Shown: piece after piece, positions 53,240 through 62,901 of the stretch
How positions within the stretch are numbered: the stretch's first letter is position 1
How the letters are laid out: every line of letters starts with the position of its first letter
Assembly (NCBI RefSeq): GCF_016919005.1
Contig: NZ_JAFFQE010000004.1
Coordinates: forward strand, 62,001 to 126,000
Source: Desulfopila inferna
Lineage (GTDB): Bacteria > Desulfobacterota > Desulfobulbia > Desulfobulbales > Desulfocapsaceae
Direction: 5' to 3'
Length of the DNA: 64,000 nucleotides
Notes under the pieces: generated by a model
What the model was told of the DNA's origin: nothing
The model's input: the letters and a program-made list of their open reading frames with translations, nothing else
Database searches by the model: none
Program-made: the position numbers and the translations under genes

Positions 53240-54735
53240 TGGTGTTTGTGGTGATCATACCCTTTGCAGGGGCTTTGCTTTCCTTGTTTTCGCCGGGGAA
53301 AATGAAGGAGTATGTCGGCATGGCCGCCGCCGCGGCCACTTGTCTGATTGTCATGCTGCTTGCCTTTATACCCGGTGGTGCCGTGGAATTCCACCACTCC
53401 CTCGGAGGATGGGCCAGTCCGCTGGGAATACGACTGCACGTCGACGGGTTGAGCATCATCTTTCTTCTACTGACTGCCGTGACCGGCCTGCTGGTCACGC
53501 TGTATGCCGGCCCCTACTTTAACTCTCCCCAGGAGGAAAAGACCGACGACTGGCATTTCTGGCCTTTGTGGCTGCTCCTCCTGGGAGGGTTGAATTCTCT
53601 GTATATTTCGGCGGATATATTCAATATGTATATACTGCTGGAATTAATCAGTCTGGCTGCCGTGGCCCTGACCACGTTGACAGGCCGGGCCGAGGCGCTC
53701 ATCGCCGCCCTGCGCTATCTTATGGCCGCCATGATGGGGTCCCTGGTTTTCCTGCTGGGAGTGGCCTTCCTCTATGCCGAATACGGCATCCTCGATATCG
53801 GCGGCCTGGGATTGCTCCTTGAAACCAATCCTTCTACGATCACGGCCTTTGGCCTGATGGTCTTCGGCATGCTCATCAAGACGGCTCTGCTGCCTTTTCA
53901 TTTCTGGCTGCCGGCCGCTCATGGCAACGCTCCCGCTCCGGTCAGCGCCATTCTCTCAGCCTTGGTGGTCAAGGGTTCCTACTTCATGACGCTGCGCATT
54001 TGGTTTCAGATTTTTCCCTCTGTCACAACGTATTCAGCCGCCCAGTTCCTGGGGGGACTGGGAGCCCTTGCCATTCTCTGGGGATCCTTTCAGGCGGTGC
54101 GGCAGAAACGGCTCAAGCTCCTGGTAGCCCACTCCACGGTAAGCCAGATAGGCTATCTCTTTCTGCTTTTTCCTCTGACCATTGCTCAGGTCTCCGGAGA
54201 ACAGGATGTTTCCTGGAATATGCAGGCCTGGACCGGGGGAATCTGTCAGGCCGTCTCTCATGCCTCCGCCAAAGCCGCTCTGTTTCTGGCCGTGGGGAAT
54301 ATCATCCATGCGCTTGGTACGGACAGGCTGATCAGCCTGCGTGATATAAAGGGGAGGCTGCCCCTGACCGTGTTCACCATAGGCATCGCCGGAGTCAGTC
54401 TCATGGGGTTGCCTCCCAGCGGCGGGTTCGTGGCCAAATGGATGCTGCTCAACGCGGTAATCTCCAGTGGCCAATGGTGGTGGATTCCGGTCATTGTCCT
54501 GGGAAGTCTCCTCACCGCGGGATATGTCTTTCTCATGCTTGGCCATACCTTCGCTCCATCCCGTAGGAACGTTGCGCTTCAGTCAGTGCCGCGCACCCTG
54601 GAGATCTGCGCCTTCACCTTGGCCCTGGGCGCTGTCTTCATCGGCTTTACCACTTCTGGAATCATAGATCTGCTGCGTATGGAATTTCACGCTGTGCCTA
54701 TACCGGATGCAGTATCCTGGAGGATGCCATGGTGA
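53236..54735 (+). CDS. mrpD: Mrp-type antiporter subunit D-like 1 (NuoM/N family)
   Basis: A 499-residue polytopic proton-translocating-type subunit (about 14 helices). It has the expected Glu in YILLELISLAAVALTTL, the lysine helix GMLIKTALLPFHFWLPAAHGNAPAPVSAILSALVVKG, and HSTVSQIGYLFL. Of the three large subunits in the operon this is the first. It overlaps the neighbouring genes by 4 and 7 bp. Confidence 0.92.
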   Translation: MMVFVVIIPFAGALLSLFSPGKMKEYVGMAAAAATCLIVMLLAFIPGGAVEFHHSLGGWASPLGIRLHVDGLSIIFLLLTAVTGLLVTLYAGPYFNSPQEEKTDDWHFWPLWLLLLGGLNSLYISADIFNMYILLELISLAAVALTTLTGRAEALIAALRYLMAAMMGSLVFLLGVAFLYAEYGILDIGGLGLLLETNPSTITAFGLMVFGMLIKTALLPFHFWLPAAHGNAPAPVSAILSALVVKGSYFMTLRIWFQIFPSVTTYSAAQFLGGLGALAILWGSFQAVRQKRLKLLVAHSTVSQIGYLFLLFPLTIAQVSGEQDVSWNMQAWTGGICQAVSHASAKAALFLAVGNIIHALGTDRLISLRDIKGRLPLTVFTIGIAGVSLMGLPPSGGFVAKWMLLNAVISSGQWWWIPVIVLGSLLTAGYVFLMLGHTFAPSRRNVALQSVPRTLEICAFTLALGAVFIGFTTSGIIDLLRMEFHAVPIPDAVSWRMPW

Positions 54736-56237
54736 ACTGGCAAGATTTGCTGCCTCTGATCACATTGGCCAGCTCCCTGGGCACCGGAATAGTGATCTTC
54801 TTTCTCTCGGAGAAACATTCCACTCTGCGCTCCCTTTTGAACATGTTCGGGGCAAGTGTCAAGGTGATTGCCGTTGCGGTCATGTCCTGGGGATTCCTGG
54901 TGCATGATGTGGACTACCAGATGCGGTTCACTCTGGCTCTTGGCTTTGATTTTCTTCTGCGGGTCGACTTCCTCTCTCTGGTTTTTCTCTCCCTGTCCGC
55001 CAATCTCTGGTTTTTGACCACCATCTATGCTATTGGATATCTGGAAGGATCGCCGAACCGCAGTCGTTTTTTCGGATTCTTCAGCCTCTGCGTTACCGCC
55101 AGTACAGGCATAGCCCTGGCCGGCAACCTCATTACCTTTTTTATCTTTTATGAATTCCTGACTCTGGTTACCTATCCTCTGGTGGTACATCGAGGTACCG
55201 AAAAAGCGATCAGGGCGGGACGTGTATACTTGTGGTACAACGTCAGCGGTGGCGCTGTCCTTTTTGTCGCGGTCGTCTATCTCACCACCCTGGCAGGCTC
55301 GTTTGATTTTACAGCCGGGGGGGTGCTGGCGGAAATAGCGGGCGATGAAAAGAGAAACCTCCTGCAGTTTATCTTCTTCCTGCTGGTGCTCGGGCTGGGA
55401 GTCAAAACGGCCATGGTGCCGCTTCACGGCTGGCTTCCGGTGGCCATGGTTGCCCCGGCCCCTGTCAGTGCCCTCCTTCATGCGGTAGCCGTGGTAAAAG
55501 CCGGAGCTTTCGGAATATTGCGCGTGATATACTATGTATACGGCAAGGATTATGCTGCTGCTCTGGGAGTGCTCTTCCCCCTGTCATTGGCGGCAGCCGT
55601 TACCATCCTTTATGGATCGCTGCAGGCCATGCATCACAAAGATTTGAAAAAACGGCTGGCCTATTCCACGGTAAGCCAGGTCTCTTATATTGTCCTGGGG
55701 ATGACTCTGCTGAGTCCGCTGGCAGTGGTTGGCGGACTGGTTCATCTCATTCATCAGGGCATTATGAAAATCACTCTTTTCTTTTGCGCCGGAAATGTAG
55801 CGGAAACCCTGGGTTTCCATAGAATCGATGAACTCAGTGGTGTCGGCCGACGGATGCCGCTTACCATGGGCACCTTTACCATCGCCGCCTTCGGCATGAT
55901 AGGAATTCCTCCGGTAGCCGGGTTCATCAGCAAATGGTACCTGGCCCTGGGCGGACTGCAGGACGGGCAATTATGGGTGGTTGCAGTCCTGGTGATCAGC
56001 ACTCTGCTTAACGCCGCTTATTTCCTGCCCATTATCTATATCGTCTGGTTCAGGGTGCCTGAAGCCGGCGGGCCTTCTGAAAACTTTCAGGGTTTACTGG
56101 AAACCAGATGGACGCTTCTCCTGCCAACCGTTATCACGGCCTTTTTCAGCCTGGGCGCCGGATTATGGGCCGGGTGGCAATGGAGTCCACTGGGAGTTGC
56201 CGAAAAAATCGCTCAGGGCATGGGGATATTGCCATGA
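54729..56237 (+). CDS. Mrp-type antiporter subunit D-like 2 (NuoL/M family)
   Basis: A 502-residue subunit of the NuoL/M/N family: FYEFLTLVTYPLVVHRG with conserved Glu, GVKTAMVPLHGWLPVAMVAPAPVSALLHAVAVVKAG split between two helices, YSTVSQVSYIVLGM, and HLIHQGIMKITLFFCAG. The HAVAVVKAG stretch is closer to MrpA/NuoL than MrpD. It probably substitutes for the N-terminal part of MrpA. Overlaps on both sides indicate tight coupling. Confidence 0.9.
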   Translation: MVNWQDLLPLITLASSLGTGIVIFFLSEKHSTLRSLLNMFGASVKVIAVAVMSWGFLVHDVDYQMRFTLALGFDFLLRVDFLSLVFLSLSANLWFLTTIYAIGYLEGSPNRSRFFGFFSLCVTASTGIALAGNLITFFIFYEFLTLVTYPLVVHRGTEKAIRAGRVYLWYNVSGGAVLFVAVVYLTTLAGSFDFTAGGVLAEIAGDEKRNLLQFIFFLLVLGLGVKTAMVPLHGWLPVAMVAPAPVSALLHAVAVVKAGAFGILRVIYYVYGKDYAAALGVLFPLSLAAAVTILYGSLQAMHHKDLKKRLAYSTVSQVSYIVLGMTLLSPLAVVGGLVHLIHQGIMKITLFFCAGNVAETLGFHRIDELSGVGRRMPLTMGTFTIAAFGMIGIPPVAGFISKWYLALGGLQDGQLWVVAVLVISTLLNAAYFLPIIYIVWFRVPEAGGPSENFQGLLETRWTLLLPTVITAFFSLGAGLWAGWQWSPLGVAEKIAQGMGILP

Positions 56238-57979
56238 TGTGCATTTTCAGCATCCTCCTGCCACTTGCCGCAGGTTTTCTGGTGCTCCTGCCTGCAAGCA
56301 GAAACATGGCGATGCGCCTGCTCCTTCCTCTGGCCGCTCTTCCTGCTCTTTTAACGGCTATTTTCGGCATAACAGCCGAGGTTGAAGTTCCGTCATTGAT
56401 TCTGGGCCTGCGTTTCGGCATGGGTATTTACGGACGTACATTTCTTGCTGCCTCCGCCCTGGTCTGGCTGGCTTCGTCGCTGTTCACCCTTGGCTATATG
56501 GCAGGGAAGCCGAGAGTCACCTCCTTTGTTTTTTTCTTTTCTTTGACCATGAGCGGTAACTTCGGGCTCATTCTGGCACGCGATATTCCCTCCTTTTACA
56601 CCTTTTTCGCGCTCATGACCTACGCGGCCTACGGTCTTGTGGTGCATGATCGCCGCCCCGAATCATTATTCGCCGGCAAAATATATCTGATCATGGCACT
56701 CTGCGGTGAAGCCGCGATAATTACAGCCATATTCCTGGCGGTAAGTTCAGCTCCAGGAATCGGAGTGGAGGATATCTTACCGGCGCTGCAGATTTCTCCC
56801 TGGAGAAGTATCATCCTCACCGCAGCCTTTATCGGTTTCGGAGTAAAAGCGGGTGCGTTTTTGCTGCATTTCTGGCTGCCTCTCGCTCATCCGGCGGCGC
56901 CGAGTCCCGCCAGTGCGGTTTTGAGCGGAAGCATGATCAAGGCAGGACTGCTCGGCTGGCTCCATTTCTTTCCCCCAGGTTCCATGGACTTTCATTTCTG
57001 GGGGATTGTCTTCCTCTGCTTTGGGGGATCCGCTCTTTTTTACGGGGTGGTCGTCGGTCTGCTGCAATTCAATCCTAAAACCATCCTTGCCTACTCCAGC
57101 ATCAGCCAGATGGGGTTGATGACATTCACCCTTGGGGTGGGATTGTATGATGCCGACCTCTGGCCGGTTGTGAGGCCGGTTCTGCTAGTGCTGATCCTCA
57201 ACCATTCCCTGAGCAAGGGGCTTCTTTTTTTGATGACGGGCGCTGCAGGATCCGTTGGTAAAAGCAGGATATCGGCAATACTCTTTTCGACGGCCTTGTT
57301 TTTTCCCGTTCTGGCTCTGGCGGGTTTCCCCTGGACTGCCGGAGCAGCTGTAAAATACGGACTCAAGGGTGCCGCCTCTGCAAGCTCCGTTGCCTGGCCG
57401 GTCGAACCTTCCCTGCTTTTGACATTAAGTGGTGTGGCCACCGCACTGCTTCTCGGTCATTTTCTCATCAGGTTGCAGGAAAAGAAGAATTCTAAGGAGC
57501 AACGGCTGCATTTTTACATGTGGTTGCCACTGGCAGCCTTGCTGTTCGTGCTTGTCGTGGTGATGATCATCGCCCCGCATTTTATGGGAATGGAAACTGA
57601 TATCGAAAAGATGACCCATTATGATTCGTGGTCCACCGCCTGGCCGGTGCTGGTCGGTCTGCTTCTGGCGCTGCCTTTTCGAGTTTTCTGCGCCAGATGT
57701 GCCCTGCCGGAATTTCAATCCGGGAAACGGGCCGGGCAATTGGCACGGCCGTTCTTCCGTCTCAATCTCTGGGGCATGATCCGTTTGGCTCAGCGGAAAA
57801 GAAGGTTGACCCGGTTTTTCTGGACTCAATATGCTGCACTTTTCGACAGGGGCAAGGATTCTTATCCTGTTTTCAAATGGATTGAAGATCGTTTCATGCA
57901 CTGGAACACCGCAGGGCTGATGTTTGTCACCCTACTGGTGGTATTTATCCTTTTAACTCTTTTACAGGGGCAATCATGA
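56234..57979 (+). CDS. Mrp-type antiporter subunit D-like 3 (NuoL/M family, divergent)
   Basis: A 581-residue subunit, longer and more divergent than the other two. It has FFALMTYAAYGLVVHD where the usual Glu is missing or shifted. The lysine helix GVKAGAFLLHFWLPLAHPAAPSPASAVLSGSMIKAG is kept (two segments), as are AYSSISQMGLMTF and NHSLSKGLLFL. A C-terminal extension of about 90 residues follows a final amphipathic region. The start at 56234 overlaps the previous stop (ATGA); earlier in-frame codons belong to the preceding gene. Confidence 0.88.
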   Translation: MMCIFSILLPLAAGFLVLLPASRNMAMRLLLPLAALPALLTAIFGITAEVEVPSLILGLRFGMGIYGRTFLAASALVWLASSLFTLGYMAGKPRVTSFVFFFSLTMSGNFGLILARDIPSFYTFFALMTYAAYGLVVHDRRPESLFAGKIYLIMALCGEAAIITAIFLAVSSAPGIGVEDILPALQISPWRSIILTAAFIGFGVKAGAFLLHFWLPLAHPAAPSPASAVLSGSMIKAGLLGWLHFFPPGSMDFHFWGIVFLCFGGSALFYGVVVGLLQFNPKTILAYSSISQMGLMTFTLGVGLYDADLWPVVRPVLLVLILNHSLSKGLLFLMTGAAGSVGKSRISAILFSTALFFPVLALAGFPWTAGAAVKYGLKGAASASSVAWPVEPSLLLTLSGVATALLLGHFLIRLQEKKNSKEQRLHFYMWLPLAALLFVLVVVMIIAPHFMGMETDIEKMTHYDSWSTAWPVLVGLLLALPFRVFCARCALPEFQSGKRAGQLARPFFRLNLWGMIRLAQRKRRLTRFFWTQYAALFDRGKDSYPVFKWIEDRFMHWNTAGLMFVTLLVVFILLTLLQGQS

Positions 57980-58455
57980 AGCTGAAATCTCTCTGGCTCA
58001 GGGCCCTATTGTTCCGCCTGATCCTGTTCTCCATTATCTGGTGGGGGCTGAGTGAGGGGAGGATTCCCTATCTTCTGCCTCCTGCTCTGTTTGTTATAAT
58101 GGCGGCAGGCGTCAGCATGTTCAGCGTACCACCGGGTAAATGGACCATCCGCCTGCTGGCTGTACCGGAGTTTATAGTCTTTTTTTTAATACAGACTTTT
58201 CTGGCTGGACTGGAGGTTGCCTTCAGGGCATTTCACCCAAGGCTGCCCCTTGAAACCGGTCTCATTTCCTATACGCCGGGGTTGTCCCGGCAATCAGCGA
58301 AAATATTCCTTGTCTGGATCATCAGCCTCCTGCCCGGCACCGCCAGTATCTCTTTCGAGGAAAATCGGGTGCTGATTCATGTGCTGGACACAGAGCAGGT
58401 CCACCAGGAAAAACTCTTGGCCATTGAAAAGCGTGTGGCCTCGCTTTTCGGATGA
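57976..58455 (+). CDS. mrpE: Mrp-type antiporter subunit E
   Basis: A 159-residue protein matching MrpE/MnhE: two N-terminal helices (LILFSIIWWGLSEG, LLPPALFVIMAAGVSMF), then PEFIVFFLIQTFLAGLEVAFRAF, and the soluble ending FLVWIISLLPGTASISFEENRVLIHVLD. It overlaps the previous gene by 4 bp and closes the operon; in most Mrp operons E sits in the middle. Confidence 0.92.
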   Translation: MKLKSLWLRALLFRLILFSIIWWGLSEGRIPYLLPPALFVIMAAGVSMFSVPPGKWTIRLLAVPEFIVFFLIQTFLAGLEVAFRAFHPRLPLETGLISYTPGLSRQSAKIFLVWIISLLPGTASISFEENRVLIHVLDTEQVHQEKLLAIEKRVASLFG

Positions 58456-58687
58456 ACTATTGCCGCAGAAAAGGATCTTTTTTTCAACGAGCCGAAGCTG
58501 CGTAGATATATTATGATCAAAGCATACGGCCCTGGGCGCCGTGAGATGTTGCTGCACCGGGCCTGAAATCTTCTCTCACTTAAGCACTTCTGACCAACGC
58601 AGGTTTTTTGAGAAAAGACCGAGAAGTCTGGCGATCAAGAGCCTGAAGCAGAGTGCCGAACTGCCGCGAATTTATCGGAAGGAGCGC

Positions 58688-61600
58688 ATGAGAATACGTT
58701 TTAAGCTGCTGTTGTATACCTTTACTCTCGTTCTGCTGACGACAGTCGCAACCATGGGAGGGGCGATGTATCTTGACTACATCGAGACCACCCGGGAGAA
58801 TTATGCCCGCCTGAACGGCGCCTCGATCAATTTCCAGAGAAGGATCAGCGACATCATCCGCGAATCGCTGCAGCATTTCCGCTATTTTTCGCAAGACTCC
58901 CAAATTCCCGCGCTGGTCAGACGCGACTGCGACCCGTCCGGCAGCCCGGGCGACCGTGTCCTCATCGATGGGCTCTACGGCTTTGCCTGGGGCGCCGGGG
59001 CAAAAAACTTCGGCCTCTACTGTTTGCAGGAGGATGGCGGTGAGGGCCTCCGATATTTCTACAGTGAGCCTAAAGGCGGCCTGGTCAGGATCGAGGAGGA
59101 TGGCCGAGGCACGCTTTTTCATCCGCACCGGCACGGCTACAGCGAAATAGCGATAAATGGCCATCCCGGCTATCCCGTACGTCTGGTCCCGGGCGAGCGC
59201 CTGCGTCTGGAAAAAGATGGTGCAGTGGGGACGAGCCTGGTCCTCAGCCTGGAATATCGCTCGCCATTGCATGCAAGCGATGTGCCGGCAGGTGCTCATC
59301 TTGGCCATCTGGTCATGCAACAGAATCTGGCGGAGTTGAGCCGGTCCTTCACCGAAGAGATCGGCCTCGGCTTTGCATTGTTCGATAGGGGAGGACGTCC
59401 GGTCGGCGGCAGCATGGCGCTGTCAGAGCTGGCGGGGCCAGTCCCGCCTGCCACGCAGCACGACATCGTGACCGACGGCAACGGCAAGGCATACGACACA
59501 GTGCTGCGGCCCCTGGTCTTCGACGGCGAGCTGCTCGGCTATGTTGCCGTGGGCATTCCGGTGAGCGAGACGATGCAGGGGATAAAGAACTCTGCCTGGC
59601 TGCTGAGCTTCATTGACGGCATCATCCTGCTCCTCTTCGTCGGTGTTTCCTCGCTGCTGATCGCCTATATCATCCGCCCGATCCAGGATCTCACTCTTTC
59701 GGCCAGACAGATCGCTGCGGGCGATCTCGATCATCCGGTGCGTACCGGATCGCGGGACGAGATCGGCGAACTGGCCATTGCTTTCAATCAGATGCTGGAA
59801 AATCTGCGCCACAAGACCACCTCGATCGAAAAGTTGCAGAGGGCTGAAGAAGCGCTGCTGCAGGAAAGCACTACCCGACGCATCCTGGTGGAGCAGTCAC
59901 GCGACGGTATCGTCATTCTCAACCAGCAGGGCGAGGTGCATGAGGCCAATCAGCGCTTCGCCGAAATGCTCGGTTATTCCCTTGAGGAGGTGCGCGAACT
60001 GCATGTCTGGGACTGGGATACGTGCTGGGATCGAGAGCAACTTCTCGGCATGCTGCAGGAGGTCGATGATGCCGGAGACTTTTTCGAGACCCGTCATCGC
60101 CGCAGGGACGGCTCCTGCCTGGATGTCGAAATCAGCACCAACGGCGCCGTCTGCGGCGACCGCAAGCTGGTGTTCTGCGTGTGCCGCGACATTACCGAGC
60201 GCAAATGCGCCGAGCAGGACCTCAAAAGGGCCAAGGAGGAAGCAGAGACGGCCAACCTGGCCAAAAGCCGCTTCCTGGCCATCATGAGTCACGAAATCCG
60301 TACACCGATGAATGGGGTCATCGGCATGATCGGCCTGCTGCTCGACACCGAGCTGGACGACAAGCAGCGTCATTACGCTCAGACGGTGCAGATCAATGCA
60401 AAGGCCCTGCTGGCAATCATCAACGACATTCTCGACTTTTCCAAGATCGAGGCCGGCATGGTCGAACTCGAGGAGATAGAATTCAACCCGCGCGGTCTGC
60501 TTGATGATCTGGCGCATACCATGGGCGTGCCGGCGGAGCAGAAGGGGCTGGAATTCATCTGCGCCGTTGCGCCGGAAGTTCCCCTTCGGCTGGGTGGCGA
60601 TCCCGGTCGCCTGCGTCAGGTTCTGGTCAATCTGGCCGCCAATGCCGTGAAATTCACCACGACCGGCCGGGTCGAGGTGGGTGTCGAGTTGCATCGCCGG
60701 GAAGAGGATAGGGTCTTTCTTCAGTTCGTCATCGAAGATACCGGCATTGGCATCAGCATGGAAAAGCGGGAGAGCGTCTTCAGCAGCTTTACCCAGGCCG
60801 ACGCCTCGACCTCGCGCAGATACGGCGGAACCGGCCTTGGGCTGTCGATCTCCAGGCAGCTGGTCAGACTTATGGGCGGCGATATTGATCTGGTCAGCGA
60901 GGTCGGCGGCGGATCGCGGTTTTCTTTTATCCTTTCTTTTGCGGAAATCCCGGAAAATGAGCCGCCCTGGCGAGAGAAACTGATCGGCTGTACTGTTCTG
61001 GTGGCGGACGGAAGCACTGCCAACCGCCGGCTGCTGGCACGACTGTTGCGGTTCTGGCAAGTCAATGTCGTGGAAACCGCCGACGGCGAAAAGGTGCTGC
61101 CGCTGCTCAGGGAGGCGCAGGCACAGGGCCGGCCGTTTACCGCGGCCTTCATCGATCTCGGTATGTCGAGCGGCGAAACTGTGGTGCGCCGGCTTGCCGA
61201 GTCCGAAATTCTGACCCGGCCGCAACTGCTGCTCATGGCCTCGCTGGAACAGCACCGCAACCTCTATGACCAGGAGTTCGAGGATATCGGCAAGGTCCTG
61301 ATCAAGCCGTTGCGCCATGCCGATCTGTGCCGGCATCTGGCGGAGGTTTTCATGACCCAGGATTCGGCGCAGAACGAAATCGCCATCGAAGGGCCGCTGC
61401 CTGCTGCCTTGCCCCAATATGGCGACGCCTCTATCCTGCTGGCAGAGGACAATGCCACCAACCGGTTGATCATGGTCGGCATTCTGCACAAGTATGGCTT
61501 TACCAATATCGATATGGCAGCCAGCGGCGCCGAGGCCTTGCGGGCCATGGAGGACAAGCTGTACGATCTGGTGTTCATGGATGTGCAGATGCCAGAGATG

Positions 61601-61792
61601 GACGGCCTGGAGGCCACGCGCATCGTGCGCGCCGGAAAGGGCCCCAATGCCGGGACGCCGATCATCGCTTTGACGGCCTATGCCATGACGGAAGACCGCC
61701 GGCTCTGTCTTGAGGCCGGCATGGATGATTATTTGACCAAACCAGTCGATCCGGAAAACATTCTGGCGGCCATCGAGCGCTGCCTCTCTTGA
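58688..61792 (+). CDS. Hybrid sensor histidine kinase (HAMP, PAS, HisKA, HATPase, two receivers)
   Basis: A 1034-residue membrane kinase. Helices at about 8-30 and 303-325 flank a periplasmic sensor of about 270 residues; then HAMP (about 327-378), PAS (about 398-515), HisKA with His535 in MSHEIRTPMNG, ATPase domain (GTGLGLSISRQLV), receiver 1 with Asp823 in AAFIDLGM, receiver 2 with Asp965 in VFMDVQMPEMDG. The ATG at 58688 sits three to four bases after AAGGAG, at the start of the first helix; an upstream frame to 58541 is less likely. Codon use is visibly GC-richer than the flanks. No partner regulator is next to it. Confidence 0.92.
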   Translation: MRIRFKLLLYTFTLVLLTTVATMGGAMYLDYIETTRENYARLNGASINFQRRISDIIRESLQHFRYFSQDSQIPALVRRDCDPSGSPGDRVLIDGLYGFAWGAGAKNFGLYCLQEDGGEGLRYFYSEPKGGLVRIEEDGRGTLFHPHRHGYSEIAINGHPGYPVRLVPGERLRLEKDGAVGTSLVLSLEYRSPLHASDVPAGAHLGHLVMQQNLAELSRSFTEEIGLGFALFDRGGRPVGGSMALSELAGPVPPATQHDIVTDGNGKAYDTVLRPLVFDGELLGYVAVGIPVSETMQGIKNSAWLLSFIDGIILLLFVGVSSLLIAYIIRPIQDLTLSARQIAAGDLDHPVRTGSRDEIGELAIAFNQMLENLRHKTTSIEKLQRAEEALLQESTTRRILVEQSRDGIVILNQQGEVHEANQRFAEMLGYSLEEVRELHVWDWDTCWDREQLLGMLQEVDDAGDFFETRHRRRDGSCLDVEISTNGAVCGDRKLVFCVCRDITERKCAEQDLKRAKEEAETANLAKSRFLAIMSHEIRTPMNGVIGMIGLLLDTELDDKQRHYAQTVQINAKALLAIINDILDFSKIEAGMVELEEIEFNPRGLLDDLAHTMGVPAEQKGLEFICAVAPEVPLRLGGDPGRLRQVLVNLAANAVKFTTTGRVEVGVELHRREEDRVFLQFVIEDTGIGISMEKRESVFSSFTQADASTSRRYGGTGLGLSISRQLVRLMGGDIDLVSEVGGGSRFSFILSFAEIPENEPPWREKLIGCTVLVADGSTANRRLLARLLRFWQVNVVETADGEKVLPLLREAQAQGRPFTAAFIDLGMSSGETVVRRLAESEILTRPQLLLMASLEQHRNLYDQEFEDIGKVLIKPLRHADLCRHLAEVFMTQDSAQNEIAIEGPLPAALPQYGDASILLAEDNATNRLIMVGILHKYGFTNIDMAASGAEALRAMEDKLYDLVFMDVQMPEMDGLEATRIVRAGKGPNAGTPIIALTAYAMTEDRRLCLEAGMDDYLTKPVDPENILAAIERCLS

Positions 61793-62077
61793 ATTCGGAG
61801 TAGCGCCACTTCACCGGCACCGACAAGGTGACATGGATTTACGATGACCTGCTTTCGCAGAATTCAATTTCATTCCCGGACCGCTGACTTCCTTCTGCCA
61901 AGCCTTCATTGGTCTGCCATAATTGCAATAGTCTGGAGGCAGCAGGCGATTCACTCACTCCTTTTGTTGCCAAACGAGGCAACTTTTGCTATGAGTGCAA
62001 GTCTTGTAAAAAAGACCTGCCGAAAACTGCAGGCGCTGAACCGAGAGATTATTGATATTCACTGAAAAGGAGAGACA

Positions 62078-62824
62078 ATGTTGAAAAGAGTATTGACACT
62101 GATGACAATCCTGAGCGTTTTTTGCGCTCCGACCGTATTTGCCCGCACCGTGGTCAACGGGATCGATGCAAACTATCCTCCCTTTGCCTATGTTGATAAA
62201 AACGGCAATCCCGCTGGATTTGACGTCGATGCAATGAACTGGATCGCTGAGGAAATGGGCTTTGAGGTAGAGCATAAACCCATGGAGTGGTCAACGATAG
62301 TCCAGTCCGTTGTCGCTAGAAAAATCGATACGGTCATGTCCGGCATGACCATCACCGACGAGCGCAAGAAGCAGGTCAACTTCTCCATTCCCTACTGGAC
62401 AGTCGAGAACGTCTTCGTTGTCAGAGAAGACAGCGATCTGACCGCAGAGCAGATCATGGCTTCAAAGGGAAGAGTGGGTTATCAGGCAGGCACCAGCGAC
62501 GGCAAGTGGCTGGCCGAAGCCAACGAAAAGGAAGGCTGGGGTCTCGAGCTGCGTCAATATGATTCCGCACCGCAGATTGTCACCGAGATAATCAACGGAC
62601 GCATTATAGCCGGCGGCATGAATATGAGCCCGGCCCAGGATGCCATCGACAAGAAAAAGCCGGTGAAGATCGCCGGTACCTTCGGCATCCGTGAGGATTT
62701 CGGCGTGGCCATGCGCTATGAGGAAAAGGAGCTTGAAAAACTTATCAACGACGGCCTGCGGAAATTGATGGCAGATCCCTATTGGGAGGAGCTCAAGGCC
62801 AAACATATCAAAGATAAGAAGTAA
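62078..62824 (+). CDS. Amino-acid ABC transporter substrate-binding protein
   Basis: A 248-residue periplasmic binding protein (SBP_bac_3), signal peptide about 1-22 (ILSVFCAPTVFA). Motifs typical of polar amino-acid binders are present: YPPFAYVDKNGNPAGFDVDAMN, the MTITDERKKQVNFSIPYW segment and VGYQAGTSDGKW. AAAAGGAGAG precedes the ATG. First gene of a binding protein, permease, ATPase operon. The specific amino acid (glutamine, histidine, arginine and others are all possible) cannot be told. Confidence 0.92.
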   Translation: MLKRVLTLMTILSVFCAPTVFARTVVNGIDANYPPFAYVDKNGNPAGFDVDAMNWIAEEMGFEVEHKPMEWSTIVQSVVARKIDTVMSGMTITDERKKQVNFSIPYWTVENVFVVREDSDLTAEQIMASKGRVGYQAGTSDGKWLAEANEKEGWGLELRQYDSAPQIVTEIINGRIIAGGMNMSPAQDAIDKKKPVKIAGTFGIREDFGVAMRYEEKELEKLINDGLRKLMADPYWEELKAKHIKDKK

Positions 62825-62901
62825 TCTTTGCAGCCGCTGGAGCTGTTTTTTCCGCATGATGCGGGCAGCTCCAGTTTACTCTTTGCCAACCTGGAGAACT
62901 C

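Noticed and set aside
59897-61489. 530-codon minus-strand frame opposite the hybrid kinase
   Set aside because: Antisense frame produced by the GC-rich codon use of the kinase gene, which has every expected domain.
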